This document shows positions 1 through 9,539 of a stretch of DNA of 64,000 bases, piece after piece. This stretch comes from Nakaseomyces glabratus. Taxonomy: Eukaryota; Ascomycota; Saccharomycetes; Saccharomycetales; Saccharomycetaceae. How positions within the stretch are numbered: the first letter of the stretch is position 1; each line of letters starts with the position of its first letter. The translations under genes and the position numbers were made by a program. The notes below the pieces were generated by a model, which worked only from the letters and a program-made list of their open reading frames with translations, was not told the DNA's origin and made no database searches. The DNA is taken from positions 186,001-250,000 of the forward strand of contig NC_088962.1 in NCBI RefSeq assembly GCF_010111755.1, given 5' to 3'.

Positions 1-3000
1 AAGAATTGAAATCTGAAAATGATTTAGGGCCTATTGACGTTGCATCTATCATTAAAGATTACGAACATTTTGTCCTTGAAGATTATAATAGCGTGCCATA
101 TACATCAGTGCCTGAACCGTTATTCCTTCAGTTTCAAGAATGGTATGGTATCACTGACCTATCTCAACCAGTAGTTACTTATCTCATTGAAAATGAAAAT
201 GGGGAGTTAGTTACTGAGTATAACAAGAGGATCTTCAGATTGCATCATTTAACTATAGGTGAATCGTCCAGAAATAACTACACTTTGAATCAATCTTATA
301 TTGTTCTCTCATCATTGAATCTTTATTCTGACTTGAAGGTTAAGGCTATACAGCAATTTGCAAAAAATCAAAACTATCTTAATATGGAAAATCATGAATT
401 TAGGGTATGGGTTGTAGAGGATAACGAGACAAACTCCGCTAACACGGCATTGAGTAGTTACGAGATTACGCCATTGCAGTTTTTAAGTTTATCATCAAAA
501 GAACTAATAGCAGAAGACATGTTCCATAAACTTCTTAAAAGTACGTCATCCCAGCCCTGCGATATCATAATTGAGACTCGAAATTTAAATGATGGTAAAT
601 GGCCTTCCTATTTTTTTATGTATAACAATCCTATGACTATGACAGGAATAGTCGGACTGTCAAATCTGGGAAATACCTGTTATATGAATTCAGGTCTTCA
701 ATGTCTGGTACATATCCCTAAGCTAAGAGACTATTTCTTTTATGGAGGCTATGAGCAGGAAATCAATCTTGATAATCCTCTTGGCTACAACGGAACAGTC
801 GCTACTGCATTTGGTAACTTGATACAAAATTTATATTCTTATCATTGGAACCAGCAGCAATATCAGTCCTATTCTCCAAACCGATTTAAAATGACATTAG
901 GTCAAGCCAATAGCATGTTTGCAGGTTATATGCAACAAGATTCACAAGAGTTCCTAGCCTTCCTATTGGATAGTCTACACGAGGATCTTAATAGAATTCA
1001 TGACAAGCCTTATATTGAAAAACCTACTTTGGAAACTTCTGAGGAATTGGCTGATGAAAACGCGGTAAAGCAACTTGCAAAGAAGACTTGGGATGCTCAC
1101 CTCGCTCGTAATGACTCTGTGATAAATGATTTATTTGTTGGTATGTATAAATCAACACTGAAATGTCCGACTTGTAAAAATATCTCCATTACCTTTGATC
1201 CATATAATGATCTGACTTTGCCATTGCCAATATCAACAGTATGGAATAAGAAAGTGAAAATCTTTCCCCAAAAGTCACCACCATGTATTCTTGAAGTAGA
1301 ACTCCCCAAGTCAGCGACATACAACGATTTAAAGGATTATGTTGCAACATATTCCAATATTGATTCAAGTTCATTATTCGGTTGCGAAATTTTTAATCAC
1401 CAATTTTATCGAAATTTTGAGTCCCCCATTTCAGACTCAAACTACTTACCAGTGCAGGAATTGATTTCTGAAACTGATGACATCATATTTTATGAAATTA
1501 TTATCAATCCGGGTGACATTATCTTACCTGTTATAAATACCAGAATTGAAGAAGGATTCAATAGCCCATCCTTATTTGGAGTGCCATTTTTCGTTACAGT
1601 GTCAGATGAAGAGAGAAGGAATCCATTCTTGATATACCAGAAACTGGAAAAATTATATACTAATCTGAGTGGTGGGTATATCCAATTAAGGGAGACTTTA
1701 AATAATGAAAATCAACTAAATGCAATTTTCCCAAATCTAGTAGCCAAGTATGGAAAGGAAGATATGGAGCCAATAAACGATATTATTGACACATTATATG
1801 ATCCAAATGACTCCACAGATGGTATTTTCACTTTGAAAACGATATCAGAAAGCAGAGATGAAATTGAAATTGAATCGCCATCAAAAACCCAGCCTTGGAT
1901 TCCAGAAAGTAATATTAACTATAAACTTGCAGATGATATATTCAACTTCTCATCAGTGATCTTGAGAGATATCTACTATTATAATAAAATGGAAAATCAA
2001 ACAAGTGATGCTGAGAACGCTTCATCAACAGATAATTCAAACTCCGAGGATAATATGGAAATTTCTACTGATAGCCCAGTTGTCGATGGGTCTGACTTAG
2101 GAAATAGTGAATCTAATCACAAACCTGAGAAATACCAGTCTGAATTAGATAAACTTTGTATTGAAAGCAGTTCAATTTTAGTTTGCGAATGGACACAAAA
2201 ATCGATTGATGAAGTATTTACTGATGATAAACCTATTGATTGGGAACATCCCGCCCTTCTTGAGAATAAGGAATTGTTACTAGCTCAAAAGCAGAGAAAT
2301 TCAGCAAGCCCAAATATCATAACATTGGATAGCTGTTTAAAACTTTTTTCTAAGCCAGAAGTTTTAGGAATTAACGACTCATGGTATTGTCCAAAATGTA
2401 AAGAGCATAGGCAAGCTACTAAGCAGCTTGAGTTATGGAATACGCCAGAAATACTGCTAATTCACTTAAAACGTTTTGAGAATCAAAGATCCTTCAGTGA
2501 TAAGATCGACGCGGTTGTCGATTTCCCCATAGAAGGATTGGACATGACACCTTATGTTGTTGATTCAGTTGTAGAGGATGGTTGTATCTATGATCTCTTT
2601 GCAGTTGATAATCATTATGGTGGTCTCGGCGGTGGGCATTATACATCTTATGTTAAAAATAACATAGATAACAGATGGTATTATTTTGATGATTCAAGAG
2701 TCTCATCAACTGATCCAAAAAAAAGTGTAGCAGGTTCTGCCTATTTGTTGTTTTATTGTAAAAGGGAACAGAATCCTAATGGGATTGGCAACTCAAAGTT
2801 ACAGGATATTATTATCAATTCGAGAACTAAATATGAAGAAAGATGGCAAGAAATATTAAACTCACAGACTCAACTGTATGAATCTACAAAAGACATAGTA
2901 AGCCAAGAGACATCCTTGAATATTGGATATACGCCTGATTCTAAGAATAAATCGTATGAGATTGAACCGAATAACTCACCTTCTTTGACCAACAGCCATT

Positions 3001-3230
3001 CAGACACCACAGAAAGTGAGACTTTTGAGCTAAAGCAAGATAAAAATGGTTCTGAGTCCAGTGAGGATGATATTTTGTCTCGAAAATCAACTGGTTACAG
3101 TACAGAAAGTCTTGAAGTCGGAAATCTTGACATCAATGAGGCAGATGAAAATGGAGGTAGACGGAAATTACGTTTGTTAAAGAAAGTATACGGGTCAGAT
3201 ACAAATCCAGAAGATGAAGACGAGTGTTAA
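1..3230 (+). CDS. UBP12: Ubiquitin C-terminal hydrolase Ubp12 (5' end outside window)
   Basis: This is a cysteine protease of the USP (peptidase C19) family that removes ubiquitin from proteins; the S. cerevisiae enzyme acts on targets such as the mitofusin Fzo1 and PCNA. The frame is open from base 3 with no ATG before it, and the S. cerevisiae protein has about 1254 residues, so roughly the first 180 residues, including the start of the DUSP region, lie outside the window. The Cys box (GLSNLGNTCYMNSGLQCL) has its catalytic Cys at 678-680. The His box (GGLGGGHYTSY) has its His at 2637-2639. A CPKC zinc-ribbon pair lies near 2390. Between the two halves is a long, Ser/Asp/Asn-rich insert (about 1980-2130), and the C-terminal tail is acidic. 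UBP12 is on chromosome X in S. cerevisiae, so this gene marks a rearrangement relative to the XI-like genes that follow. Confidence 0.93.
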   Translation, partial: ELKSENDLGPIDVASIIKDYEHFVLEDYNSVPYTSVPEPLFLQFQEWYGITDLSQPVVTYLIENENGELVTEYNKRIFRLHHLTIGESSRNNYTLNQSYIVLSSLNLYSDLKVKAIQQFAKNQNYLNMENHEFRVWVVEDNETNSANTALSSYEITPLQFLSLSSKELIAEDMFHKLLKSTSSQPCDIIIETRNLNDGKWPSYFFMYNNPMTMTGIVGLSNLGNTCYMNSGLQCLVHIPKLRDYFFYGGYEQEINLDNPLGYNGTVATAFGNLIQNLYSYHWNQQQYQSYSPNRFKMTLGQANSMFAGYMQQDSQEFLAFLLDSLHEDLNRIHDKPYIEKPTLETSEELADENAVKQLAKKTWDAHLARNDSVINDLFVGMYKSTLKCPTCKNISITFDPYNDLTLPLPISTVWNKKVKIFPQKSPPCILEVELPKSATYNDLKDYVATYSNIDSSSLFGCEIFNHQFYRNFESPISDSNYLPVQELISETDDIIFYEIIINPGDIILPVINTRIEEGFNSPSLFGVPFFVTVSDEERRNPFLIYQKLEKLYTNLSGGYIQLRETLNNENQLNAIFPNLVAKYGKEDMEPINDIIDTLYDPNDSTDGIFTLKTISESRDEIEIESPSKTQPWIPESNINYKLADDIFNFSSVILRDIYYYNKMENQTSDAENASSTDNSNSEDNMEISTDSPVVDGSDLGNSESNHKPEKYQSELDKLCIESSSILVCEWTQKSIDEVFTDDKPIDWEHPALLENKELLLAQKQRNSASPNIITLDSCLKLFSKPEVLGINDSWYCPKCKEHRQATKQLELWNTPEILLIHLKRFENQRSFSDKIDAVVDFPIEGLDMTPYVVDSVVEDGCIYDLFAVDNHYGGLGGGHYTSYVKNNIDNRWYYFDDSRVSSTDPKKSVAGSAYLLFYCKREQNPNGIGNSKLQDIIINSRTKYEERWQEILNSQTQLYESTKDIVSQETSLNIGYTPDSKNKSYEIEPNNSPSLTNSHSDTTESETFELKQDKNGSESSEDDILSRKSTGYSTESLEVGNLDINEADENGGRRKLRLLKKVYGSDTNPEDEDEC

Positions 3231-3656
3231 CTAATATTGTATAGATTTCATTTTTTCGGATTTTGTCATTTTACTCTATCTTATGCATGTAACTATAATA
3301 CTAATGATACGCATTTTTAAAGTTGTAAATATTTTAGCATTCCTAGTGTTTAATTCTACAAACGAAATTAAAATGTTTCAAAGTTTATGATTTGGACCAA
3401 ATACAGAGACATCCTTTCATCAATAACAATAACACGTATCTTATGATTATTGAATTAGACTATTATACTAAAGTATTGGAAAGGCAACGTAAGTGCTTCA
3501 CAACTCTGAAGTATATTACTAATAAACCTAAGCTGTATGAAAGCGTTATTGTTTGTTAGAAATCCATTAAATTGGACAAATAATGCGATCCATCAAGAAA
3601 TTAAGAATATATCAAATCAGATGATCAGCCCCTACATCAGAAAATATAAAATAACT
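3231..3656. other. UBP12 3' flank, no gene seen
   Basis: This is AT-rich spacer between UBP12 and the tRNA gene. I see no coding frame. It should hold the UBP12 poly(A) signals. Confidence 0.6.
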
Positions 3657-3729
3657 GGGCGTGTGGCGTAGTTGGTAGCGCGCTCCCTTAGCATGGGAGA
3701 GGTCTTGGGTTCGATTCCCAACTCGTCCA
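3657..3729 (+). tRNA. tRNA-Ala (anticodon AGC)
   Basis: This is a 73-base cloverleaf with no intron. The 5' acceptor strand is GGGCGTG and the 3' end is CTCGTCC plus the discriminator A. The anticodon arm CTCCC TTAGCAT GGGAG gives anticodon AGC. The T-arm carries the box B sequence GGTTCGATTCC. The single mismatched acceptor pair (T6-T67) also occurs in S. cerevisiae tRNA-Ala(AGC). A T-rich stretch (ATTATTTTTTG) follows directly and can serve as the Pol III terminator. Confidence 0.97.
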
Positions 3730-3817
3730 TATTATTTTTTGCTTCTACTGCCCGTCTTGTCCAAAGCCACCTAAATGCCATTAAAGAATCGGTATTATAA
3801 CTATCAAATTAAAGTGC

Positions 3818-4129
3818 CTATTTACTTTTTGATACTAATTTATATCTAACCTCAAGTTCTTTCTGAGCCTCTTCCAATTCCGTGAGCAGTTTCTCATAAT
3901 ATTCTACCTTATTCCGTATTTCTTGTAATTTATTTTGGTTCTCTATTTTCTGTTCTCCAAGCTGGTGTAGTTCATCTTTATCCTTCAATTGAAACTTCTC
4001 ATCAATATTTAACAATAGTTCATTATTAGCTCTTGACTTACAGCTGAATAGATTAACAGATTCGCCTATCTCCTTGTCAACAAAATCCTGTAAGGCGTCT
4101 ACACATTTCTGGACATCCTGCTTGATCAT
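3818..4129 (-). CDS. BLI1: BLOC-1 complex subunit Bli1
   Basis: This is a 103-residue, highly charged and mostly helical protein; the S. cerevisiae protein has 113 residues. Bli1 belongs to the yeast BLOC-1 complex, which acts on endosomes in Rab5/Vps21 regulation through recruitment of the GAP Msb3. I identified it by similarity to remembered YKL061W: an N-terminal segment with SVxLFxxKSRxN, an FxLKDxxEL segment, and a C-terminal coiled coil (KVEYYEKLLTELEEAQKELE). The ATG is at 4127-4129. It is divergent from ANR2 with only 133 bases between the starts, so the two genes share a promoter. In S. cerevisiae BLI1 lies elsewhere on the same chromosome arm, so the adjacency here reflects local rearrangement or gene loss. 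Confidence 0.8.
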   Translation of the reverse strand: MIKQDVQKCVDALQDFVDKEIGESVNLFSCKSRANNELLLNIDEKFQLKDKDELHQLGEQKIENQNKLQEIRNKVEYYEKLLTELEEAQKELEVRYKLVSKSK

Positions 4130-4262
4130 TTGAACACTTAAAATCTAACAAAAAAAGGTTAAGAGAAGCAAACTTTTCAAATCTTCTTATTGTCAGATTT
4201 GCCACTTCCCAGTATACAGTCAGTCACAGGCAATATCAAGAATAGATATACTATTTACAACT

Positions 4263-5627
4263 ATGGCTTCTCATATGTTGACAAATGTATTTCTTTGTCA
4301 ATTTGACATGTCGCGAGGGAACACACTAGTATGGTCGGCTCGTGATAATGATCCACTATTAAAGGGAATTGAGTTCAAAGCGCTACCATCCGGGATTCAT
4401 GAAGTATCAGACGATGTTATTCGGTTCTGTATAGAGTATGAGCAAACCCAGTACTACGGTATATGTTGTTATTTGCAAAATGCTTTCGAGGTACTGGATA
4501 ATGAGGGTCAAGTTGATAGATCAAAAGTGAAGATGTACTCCCTGGGAGTTATTGTAGACCCCAGTCAAATATCTGATGACCTTAGAGGGTTCAACTACGA
4601 AGTAACAAATCAGTACATCCCAGAGTTACAATCATTGTTAAAAGATTGGTCAACTAATCAGGGTTCAAATTCCAATTCATATGAACAATTAAGCACTTAC
4701 TATCATAAAAAGATTAGTGGCAGCCTAAATTATGAAGTAGATTACCAAACCTCAATGTTGAACCATTTACCATATTGGCTAAATAAATTAGGGCCACTAA
4801 TCTTTCCTTTGTTCAAATCATGCTTGCTTAGAGAGAGGATATTGGTTATATCCGCGCCTGGCAATAGCTTCGAGTACACGAATTCCTTACTTTACTGTTT
4901 GGCCACCATATCAAGAAATTCGAAACTCAATATGGGCAACACAGGTTCTAAGGGTAGTTACATACCAACTTTGTTTACAGTCGGGACTTATGATATAGAA
5001 GATTTAGAGAAGCATGGACAGGAGGGCTTTTTAGCTGTTACAAGTGATGAGATATTGCTATATAAGGAAGAGCTCTTTGATAAGGCTCTGATATTGCCAT
5101 CAGATTCCCTTATCCATGAAGGTCTTGAACTTCAAGACAACAAGGGCCATCCTGTTAAAGCCACTATTCATGAATCGAGAATATTTAACAAGCTGCTGGA
5201 GACATACTGTGATCAGGATATCACGAAGAGGGATTTGGAAAGATTTTCCCGCAATACAGAAACCATGTCATGGCTGCAATATATACTAGATAGTATGCTA
5301 TTCTTGGCTACAGCAGGCCATATAACCGCGAGGTACAATGAGACGAGGGAAATAATCCAAAAAAGTTTATCTCGAGAAGAGGGTGAACCGGATGAGCATT
5401 ACGATGCTAGAGGTATTGTACAGTTTTTCAATAGTAGATCAGATGAGTTGCTTGACTATATTCAAAGGACCATTGAAGACAGTAACAACATACTACCGGC
5501 CACAATAACGATAGACCTTGATATGGATTATTTTAGTAAACAAGACTATGAATTTTTGAGAATGTTTGCCAAGAAATGGCTAGATAAAGACATTATGTTT
5601 AAGACAAATATACTGGGTATATATTGA
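4263..5627 (+). CDS. ANR2: DENN-type protein Anr2 (YKL047W ortholog)
   Basis: This 454-residue protein (about 516 in S. cerevisiae) belongs to the ANR2/AFI1/AVL9 branch of DENN-like proteins, a group linked to small GTPases and vesicle traffic. The S. cerevisiae protein has no settled function. The N-terminal longin-like strand (LTNVFLCQFDMSRGNTLVWS) and the central LPYWLNKLGPLIFPLFKSCLLRERILVIS segment are typical of the DENN core. There are no transmembrane segments. The ATG at 4263 follows the bidirectional spacer shared with BLI1. The 3' end converges on DCW1. I assigned it from family signature plus synteny (next to DCW1, as in S. cerevisiae). Confidence 0.85.
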   Translation: MASHMLTNVFLCQFDMSRGNTLVWSARDNDPLLKGIEFKALPSGIHEVSDDVIRFCIEYEQTQYYGICCYLQNAFEVLDNEGQVDRSKVKMYSLGVIVDPSQISDDLRGFNYEVTNQYIPELQSLLKDWSTNQGSNSNSYEQLSTYYHKKISGSLNYEVDYQTSMLNHLPYWLNKLGPLIFPLFKSCLLRERILVISAPGNSFEYTNSLLYCLATISRNSKLNMGNTGSKGSYIPTLFTVGTYDIEDLEKHGQEGFLAVTSDEILLYKEELFDKALILPSDSLIHEGLELQDNKGHPVKATIHESRIFNKLLETYCDQDITKRDLERFSRNTETMSWLQYILDSMLFLATAGHITARYNETREIIQKSLSREEGEPDEHYDARGIVQFFNSRSDELLDYIQRTIEDSNNILPATITIDLDMDYFSKQDYEFLRMFAKKWLDKDIMFKTNILGIY

Positions 5628-5931
5628 ACATTGAATAGATATAGGAGGATGTCGTAAGAATGATGTGATTGATTTATATATTTCCCGATTTATTGAAGTT
5701 CAATGTGTAGAGGAAAGTAATTAATATAAAATTGTAGAAATGCTATTAACTGCTTGCCGAGGAAACAGTCATATGTAAGAAAATAAAAAGTAAAGCAAAA
5801 ATACATTGGAAAACATAAAAATTGCATAGAAGTGAATTGAAATATCAAAAGTTTACCGATAAATAATATAAAAAGTTAGAAAAAACAAAAAAAAAACAAT
5901 AACAAGAAAAAAATGAATTGTCAAATTAAAA
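5628..5931. other. Convergent ANR2/DCW1 terminator region
   Basis: This is A-rich spacer between two convergent genes, with a run of A near 5880-5915 that reads as a T-rich 3' end for DCW1. No coding frame is seen. Confidence 0.6.
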
Positions 5932-7272
5932 TCAGTAAACTAACCATAGTGCACATGCAATAATTGAAATACCGATGATAGCTGTAATGATACCAGCACC
6001 AGCTCTAGAACCACCAGTAATATGAAGAGGAGCCAAGTTGGTTGGATGTGGTTTTGTACCAGCAGCACCATCACCAGTAGAGTTACCACCATTTGTGGCG
6101 TTATAAGGTGGTGCTCTCTTTAGAGCTTGTGTGTTTACCATCACTTCAAGGGCAGCCATCTGTTCACCAAGACCGTACATACCGTCCCAGTCGTCGCGGA
6201 ACCAGTTCAAACCACAGGTGTGTCCATCTGTACCACCGGAGCAAGATTTTGCTGCCGCTAGAGCGGAAGTGTTCAACCAGGTCATGATCTGTTGCCTAGT
6301 CTCTGGGACTAGTTCTGCGGTCGAGCCCAGGAAACGGGCGAAGTAGGCCTTAAAGGAACGTTGATCTGTGTTACAAGTGTTTGGGCCTTGACATGCGGCT
6401 TCATACAGGATCGAGTTGTTGAAGAAGACACGGGATGCGTTCAGGAAAGCGTGTGTTCTTTCGTGCCACAGATCGGAGCCTGTCATGTTGAACAAGTAGG
6501 CAGAGCCGGAAAGCATCAGACCCTGGTTGTAAGTCCACTGGTACTTGGTGACTGTTGTACAGTTGTCGTTTATACTAACACCATCGTACACGTATCTGTA
6601 TGTGCCGTTATCGATTAGGTGCACGTCTTCCATCCAGTCGTAGACTCTCTCTGCCCAGTCCACGTAACTCTGGTTACCGGTGTACCTGGCCAGTCTTGCG
6701 GCGATGTGGAACAGTGCACCGTTGGAGACGGTGTTCTTGTAGTCGTAACCGGAGTTCCACACGAAAATCTGCCATCTGAGACCACCGCCACACGTCTCGG
6801 AGTCCCAACGCAGCGCCATGGTGTTGAAAACGGCCTGCGTCAGGTACAGCCACTGCGGCTTGTCATCTGGCGGGTTGGGGAACTTCCTCTCCGCGGCCTG
6901 CATCACAGCGATACCCCAGAAGGCCTGGTCATCGTTACCCTCGGTGGTAGACTGGTTCAGAGGCACGTAGTCGTTGTTGTCACCGGTCTGGTGCAGCAGC
7001 GCTGCCATGATCTTGTCGTTGTACGTATCGTTCTGCATGAAGTACCAGTAGTCGAGCATGCAACCCCAGGCACCACCGGCCTGCCACCAGTAGTACGGAT
7101 CAGAAAACATCCCCACAGTCTTACCATACTGGTCACCGGTGTAATAATCCATCAAACCGTAAGCGACTAGCGCAGTCGCATTCTGCAAAGAAGCGTAATC
7201 ATCCAGATCAAGCTCCAGACCAAACACACTCACAAGGCTCACAAGCCCCGAAAGCAGTGTCACCAATCTCAT
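5932..7272 (-). CDS. DCW1: GPI-anchored mannosidase-like protein Dcw1
   Basis: This is a GH76 family cell-wall protein of 446 residues. In S. cerevisiae, Dcw1 and its paralog Dfg5 are together essential and are thought to link GPI-glycan proteins to wall glucan. The N-terminus is a signal peptide (about residues 1-18, MRLVTLLSGLVSLVSVFG). The catalytic Asp pair of GH76 is visible as D114-D115 in GNDDQAFWG. There are many N-glycosylation sequons. The C-terminus has a Ser/Gly/Asn-rich spacer followed by a hydrophobic tail (about residues 425-446) typical of GPI attachment. Reverse-strand frames across this gene are shadows. It is divergent from PRI2 across 758 bases. Confidence 0.95.
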   Translation of the reverse strand: MRLVTLLSGLVSLVSVFGLELDLDDYASLQNATALVAYGLMDYYTGDQYGKTVGMFSDPYYWWQAGGAWGCMLDYWYFMQNDTYNDKIMAALLHQTGDNNDYVPLNQSTTEGNDDQAFWGIAVMQAAERKFPNPPDDKPQWLYLTQAVFNTMALRWDSETCGGGLRWQIFVWNSGYDYKNTVSNGALFHIAARLARYTGNQSYVDWAERVYDWMEDVHLIDNGTYRYVYDGVSINDNCTTVTKYQWTYNQGLMLSGSAYLFNMTGSDLWHERTHAFLNASRVFFNNSILYEAACQGPNTCNTDQRSFKAYFARFLGSTAELVPETRQQIMTWLNTSALAAAKSCSGGTDGHTCGLNWFRDDWDGMYGLGEQMAALEVMVNTQALKRAPPYNATNGGNSTGDGAAGTKPHPTNLAPLHITGGSRAGAGIITAIIGISIIACALWLVY

Positions 7273-7606
7273 TATTGGGCGTATATGTGTTTTATCTTAC
7301 TGGTCTTGTCCCGATACTAGTTTTATTTTTTTTTGAACTCCTTTCCTATTTATATGAAATTTTTTTTTTTTGTCAATTCCAAGAATCAGCCCGTTGTGCA
7401 GGGAAGTAGTGGGAGACTAGTAAGTGGGAAATCCCAACTGTCAATCCCAATAAAAGAGGCATCGGCTACGGGGATTGGTGAAGGGGGTGGTGAGATGGGG
7501 GGGACTCACAATGGAGGCAGTGGAAGGGGTGAACTCCTCAGATGTGCGCTGCATACGATTCCTCTGATGACGTTCTTCCCATCATTTTCGCGACTCTCAC
7601 CTGTTT

Positions 7607-7654
7607 GCGCTCTGCTTTGTGCTCTGCTTTGTGCTCTGTTTTGTGTTCTGCTTT
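7607..7654. repeat. 12-bp tandem repeat, four copies
   Basis: There are four consecutive copies of a unit close to GTGCTCTGCTTT (7607-7618, 7619-7630, 7631-7642, 7643-7654) with one or two differences each, followed by a degenerate fifth copy (GCTCTCTGTACA). It lies in the divergent promoter between DCW1 and PRI2. Confidence 0.9.
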
Positions 7655-7865
7655 GCTCTCTGTACAGCTCTGTGCGGCCCTGCGCCTTCTTTTTTGATTT
7701 CAGTTTCGTGTCGTGTGTAGTGAGCGGGACAGGTGTTGTTAAAAGAGAGATTTTCTTGTCCAACTGAGGGTCATGTGGGTTTTACGTGTATAGTGTATGG
7801 GTGTATGGGTGTTATTGTTTCTCTGTGATGTGGGTGTGTGGGTGTTATAGTTTGTTTTTTTACTG

Positions 7866-7938
7866 ACGCGTTTCTCTCACGTTACCGGGAATCGGTTTCC
7901 CAATAAAAGGACAGGGACCCAAGAATCAACTAACGCGT
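7866..7938. promoter_or_regulatory. Two MCB (ACGCGT) elements upstream of PRI2
   Basis: Palindromic ACGCGT occurs at 7866-7871 and 7933-7938, 165 and 98 bases before the PRI2 ATG. ACGCGT is the site of the MBF factor (Mbp1-Swi6), which drives G1/S genes including DNA-replication genes in S. cerevisiae. Two sites spaced 67 bases apart fit a replication gene such as PRI2. Confidence 0.85.
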
Positions 7939-8030
7939 TATTTTCTTTGTGTGTTTTTCTTACTATATAACCAACCATTTCGCTAAGCGCTGAAACTAAC
8001 CCAACACCTCCAATAACGACATACCACAAG

Positions 8031-9539
8031 ATGTTTAGGCAGTCGAAGAAGAGGGTCTCTATGAGGCGGAACTTTGCGGAGGACCGAGGTGATGCCTCCG
8101 CAATCATTATCGGAGCCACCACCACTGAGGAAGAGAAGAAGCTGTACCAGAGGATATACGAGAACAAGCTGTCCTTTTATGACATACCTCCGCAAGGGGA
8201 GATCACGCTGGAGGAGTTCGAGATATGGGCCATTGACAGGCTGAAGCTGCTGCTGGAGATAGAGTCCTGTCTGGCGCGGAACAAGACTTTGAAAGAGATC
8301 GAGGGTATAATCAAACCCTTGTTCAAGAAGTACAACATATTCAACAACATGGACACGTTCGAGGACAGAAAGAAAGAGTACTACTCCCATTTCATCCTGA
8401 GACTCTGCTTCTGCAAGTCAAAGGAACTAAGAGACAAGTTCGTGAGGATAGAGACCATGCTGTTGCGGTTGCGGTTCAATATGCTGTCCTCGACAGACCA
8501 AGCAAAATTCGTCAAGTCTTTAAACTTGCCCAGCTTACAATTCATCGACGAAGAAGAGAAGGCCGAACTCTCCACACAGTTGTACCAAACCATCTCCAGA
8601 GACTTACAGTTCACGTTAAACTTGGCAGACGAACAGCAAAGGCAACTTTATTTCAAAAATGAGAAATTCATTAAACTGCCCTTTGAAAGTGTGATAGAAC
8701 TGGTAGGGAATAGACAGGTGTTCTTGAAGAACGGTTACGCATACTTGCCACAATTCCAACAACTGAACCTGATAGCTAATGAGTTCTCCACCAAACTACA
8801 AGAAGAACTAATTAAAACATACCAATACTTACCAAGATTGAACGAGGACGACAGACTGATACCCATTCTTAACCACTTGTCATCAGGCTACACTATTGCG
8901 GACTCAGGTAGTTTCGATAGCCAGTTCGGGAATAACGAAGATAACGAGATAAACGCCAAATCCGTATGGAGTGAAGAAATAAGTAAACACTATCCACTCT
9001 CAGTTAAAAACCTATTCTATGGGCTAAAGGAAAACAACCATTTAAGATATCATGGAAGACAACAACTAACTTTGTTCTTGAAAGGTATCGGCTTATCCGT
9101 TGATGAGGCACTTAAATTTTGGCATGATGCTTTCACAAAGAACAACAAGATGACAACTGAGAAATTTAACAAGGAATACAGATACAATATTAGACATAGT
9201 TATGGTCTGGAAGGTAACCGAATTAATTACAAACCATGGGACTGTAGAACGATCTTATCAAAACCGAGGCCAAATAGAGGAGAATACCATGGTTGCCCCT
9301 TCAGAGATTGGAATCATGACCGTCTTACAAGTGAATTATCCAAAATGGGTCTCACGACTCAGCAAATAACTGATGTATTGGATTCATGTGACAAACATGA
9401 ATACACTATTGCATGCACTAAAGTGTTTGAGATGACTCACAACGTCCCAGAGGGGGAATCAATGCATATATCACATCCAAATCTATATTTTGAAAGATCA
9501 AGACAACTTGAGAAGAAAGCAAAGGGTGAGAAAATTTAA
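8031..9539 (+). CDS. PRI2: DNA primase large subunit Pri2, with one Fe-S ligand changed to Ser
   Basis: This is the regulatory subunit of the DNA polymerase alpha-primase complex, which helps make the RNA primers for replication. It has 502 residues (528 in S. cerevisiae). The start MFRQSKKR matches the S. cerevisiae N-terminus, fixing the ATG at 8031. The N-terminal helical domain contains conserved blocks such as YHIF-region FILRLCFCKSKELRDKFVR and LPRLNEDDRLIPILNHLSSGYTIAD. The C-terminal Fe-S domain has C405 (KPWDC), C422 (YHGCPF) and C462 (IACTK). The position of the first ligand, C336 in S. cerevisiae, is Ser324 here (HYPLSVKNL, codon TCA at 9000-9002). The spacings 81, 17 and 40 between the four positions equal those in S. 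cerevisiae. The rest of the domain is well conserved and the frame is intact. MCB sites upstream predict G1/S expression. Confidence 0.96.
   Translation: MFRQSKKRVSMRRNFAEDRGDASAIIIGATTTEEEKKLYQRIYENKLSFYDIPPQGEITLEEFEIWAIDRLKLLLEIESCLARNKTLKEIEGIIKPLFKKYNIFNNMDTFEDRKKEYYSHFILRLCFCKSKELRDKFVRIETMLLRLRFNMLSSTDQAKFVKSLNLPSLQFIDEEEKAELSTQLYQTISRDLQFTLNLADEQQRQLYFKNEKFIKLPFESVIELVGNRQVFLKNGYAYLPQFQQLNLIANEFSTKLQEELIKTYQYLPRLNEDDRLIPILNHLSSGYTIADSGSFDSQFGNNEDNEINAKSVWSEEISKHYPLSVKNLFYGLKENNHLRYHGRQQLTLFLKGIGLSVDEALKFWHDAFTKNNKMTTEKFNKEYRYNIRHSYGLEGNRINYKPWDCRTILSKPRPNRGEYHGCPFRDWNHDRLTSELSKMGLTTQQITDVLDSCDKHEYTIACTKVFEMTHNVPEGESMHISHPNLYFERSRQLEKKAKGEKI

Larger units (their letters stand above)
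7273..8030. promoter_or_regulatory. Divergent DCW1/PRI2 promoter region
   Basis: The PRI2-proximal end carries two MCB elements (listed separately). The middle contains a 12-bp tandem repeat (7607-7654) and a G-rich stretch near 7478-7503. A 144-residue frame across 7333-7767 begins with TTG, is produced mainly by the repeat and T tracts, and is not believable as a gene. Confidence 0.7.

Noticed and set aside
6619..7170. 183-codon plus-strand frame inside DCW1
   Set aside because: It lies antisense to a well-conserved GH76 gene and has a composition expected of a shadow frame.
7333..7767. 144-codon frame in the DCW1/PRI2 promoter
   Set aside because: It begins with TTG and is created by T runs and the 12-bp repeat.
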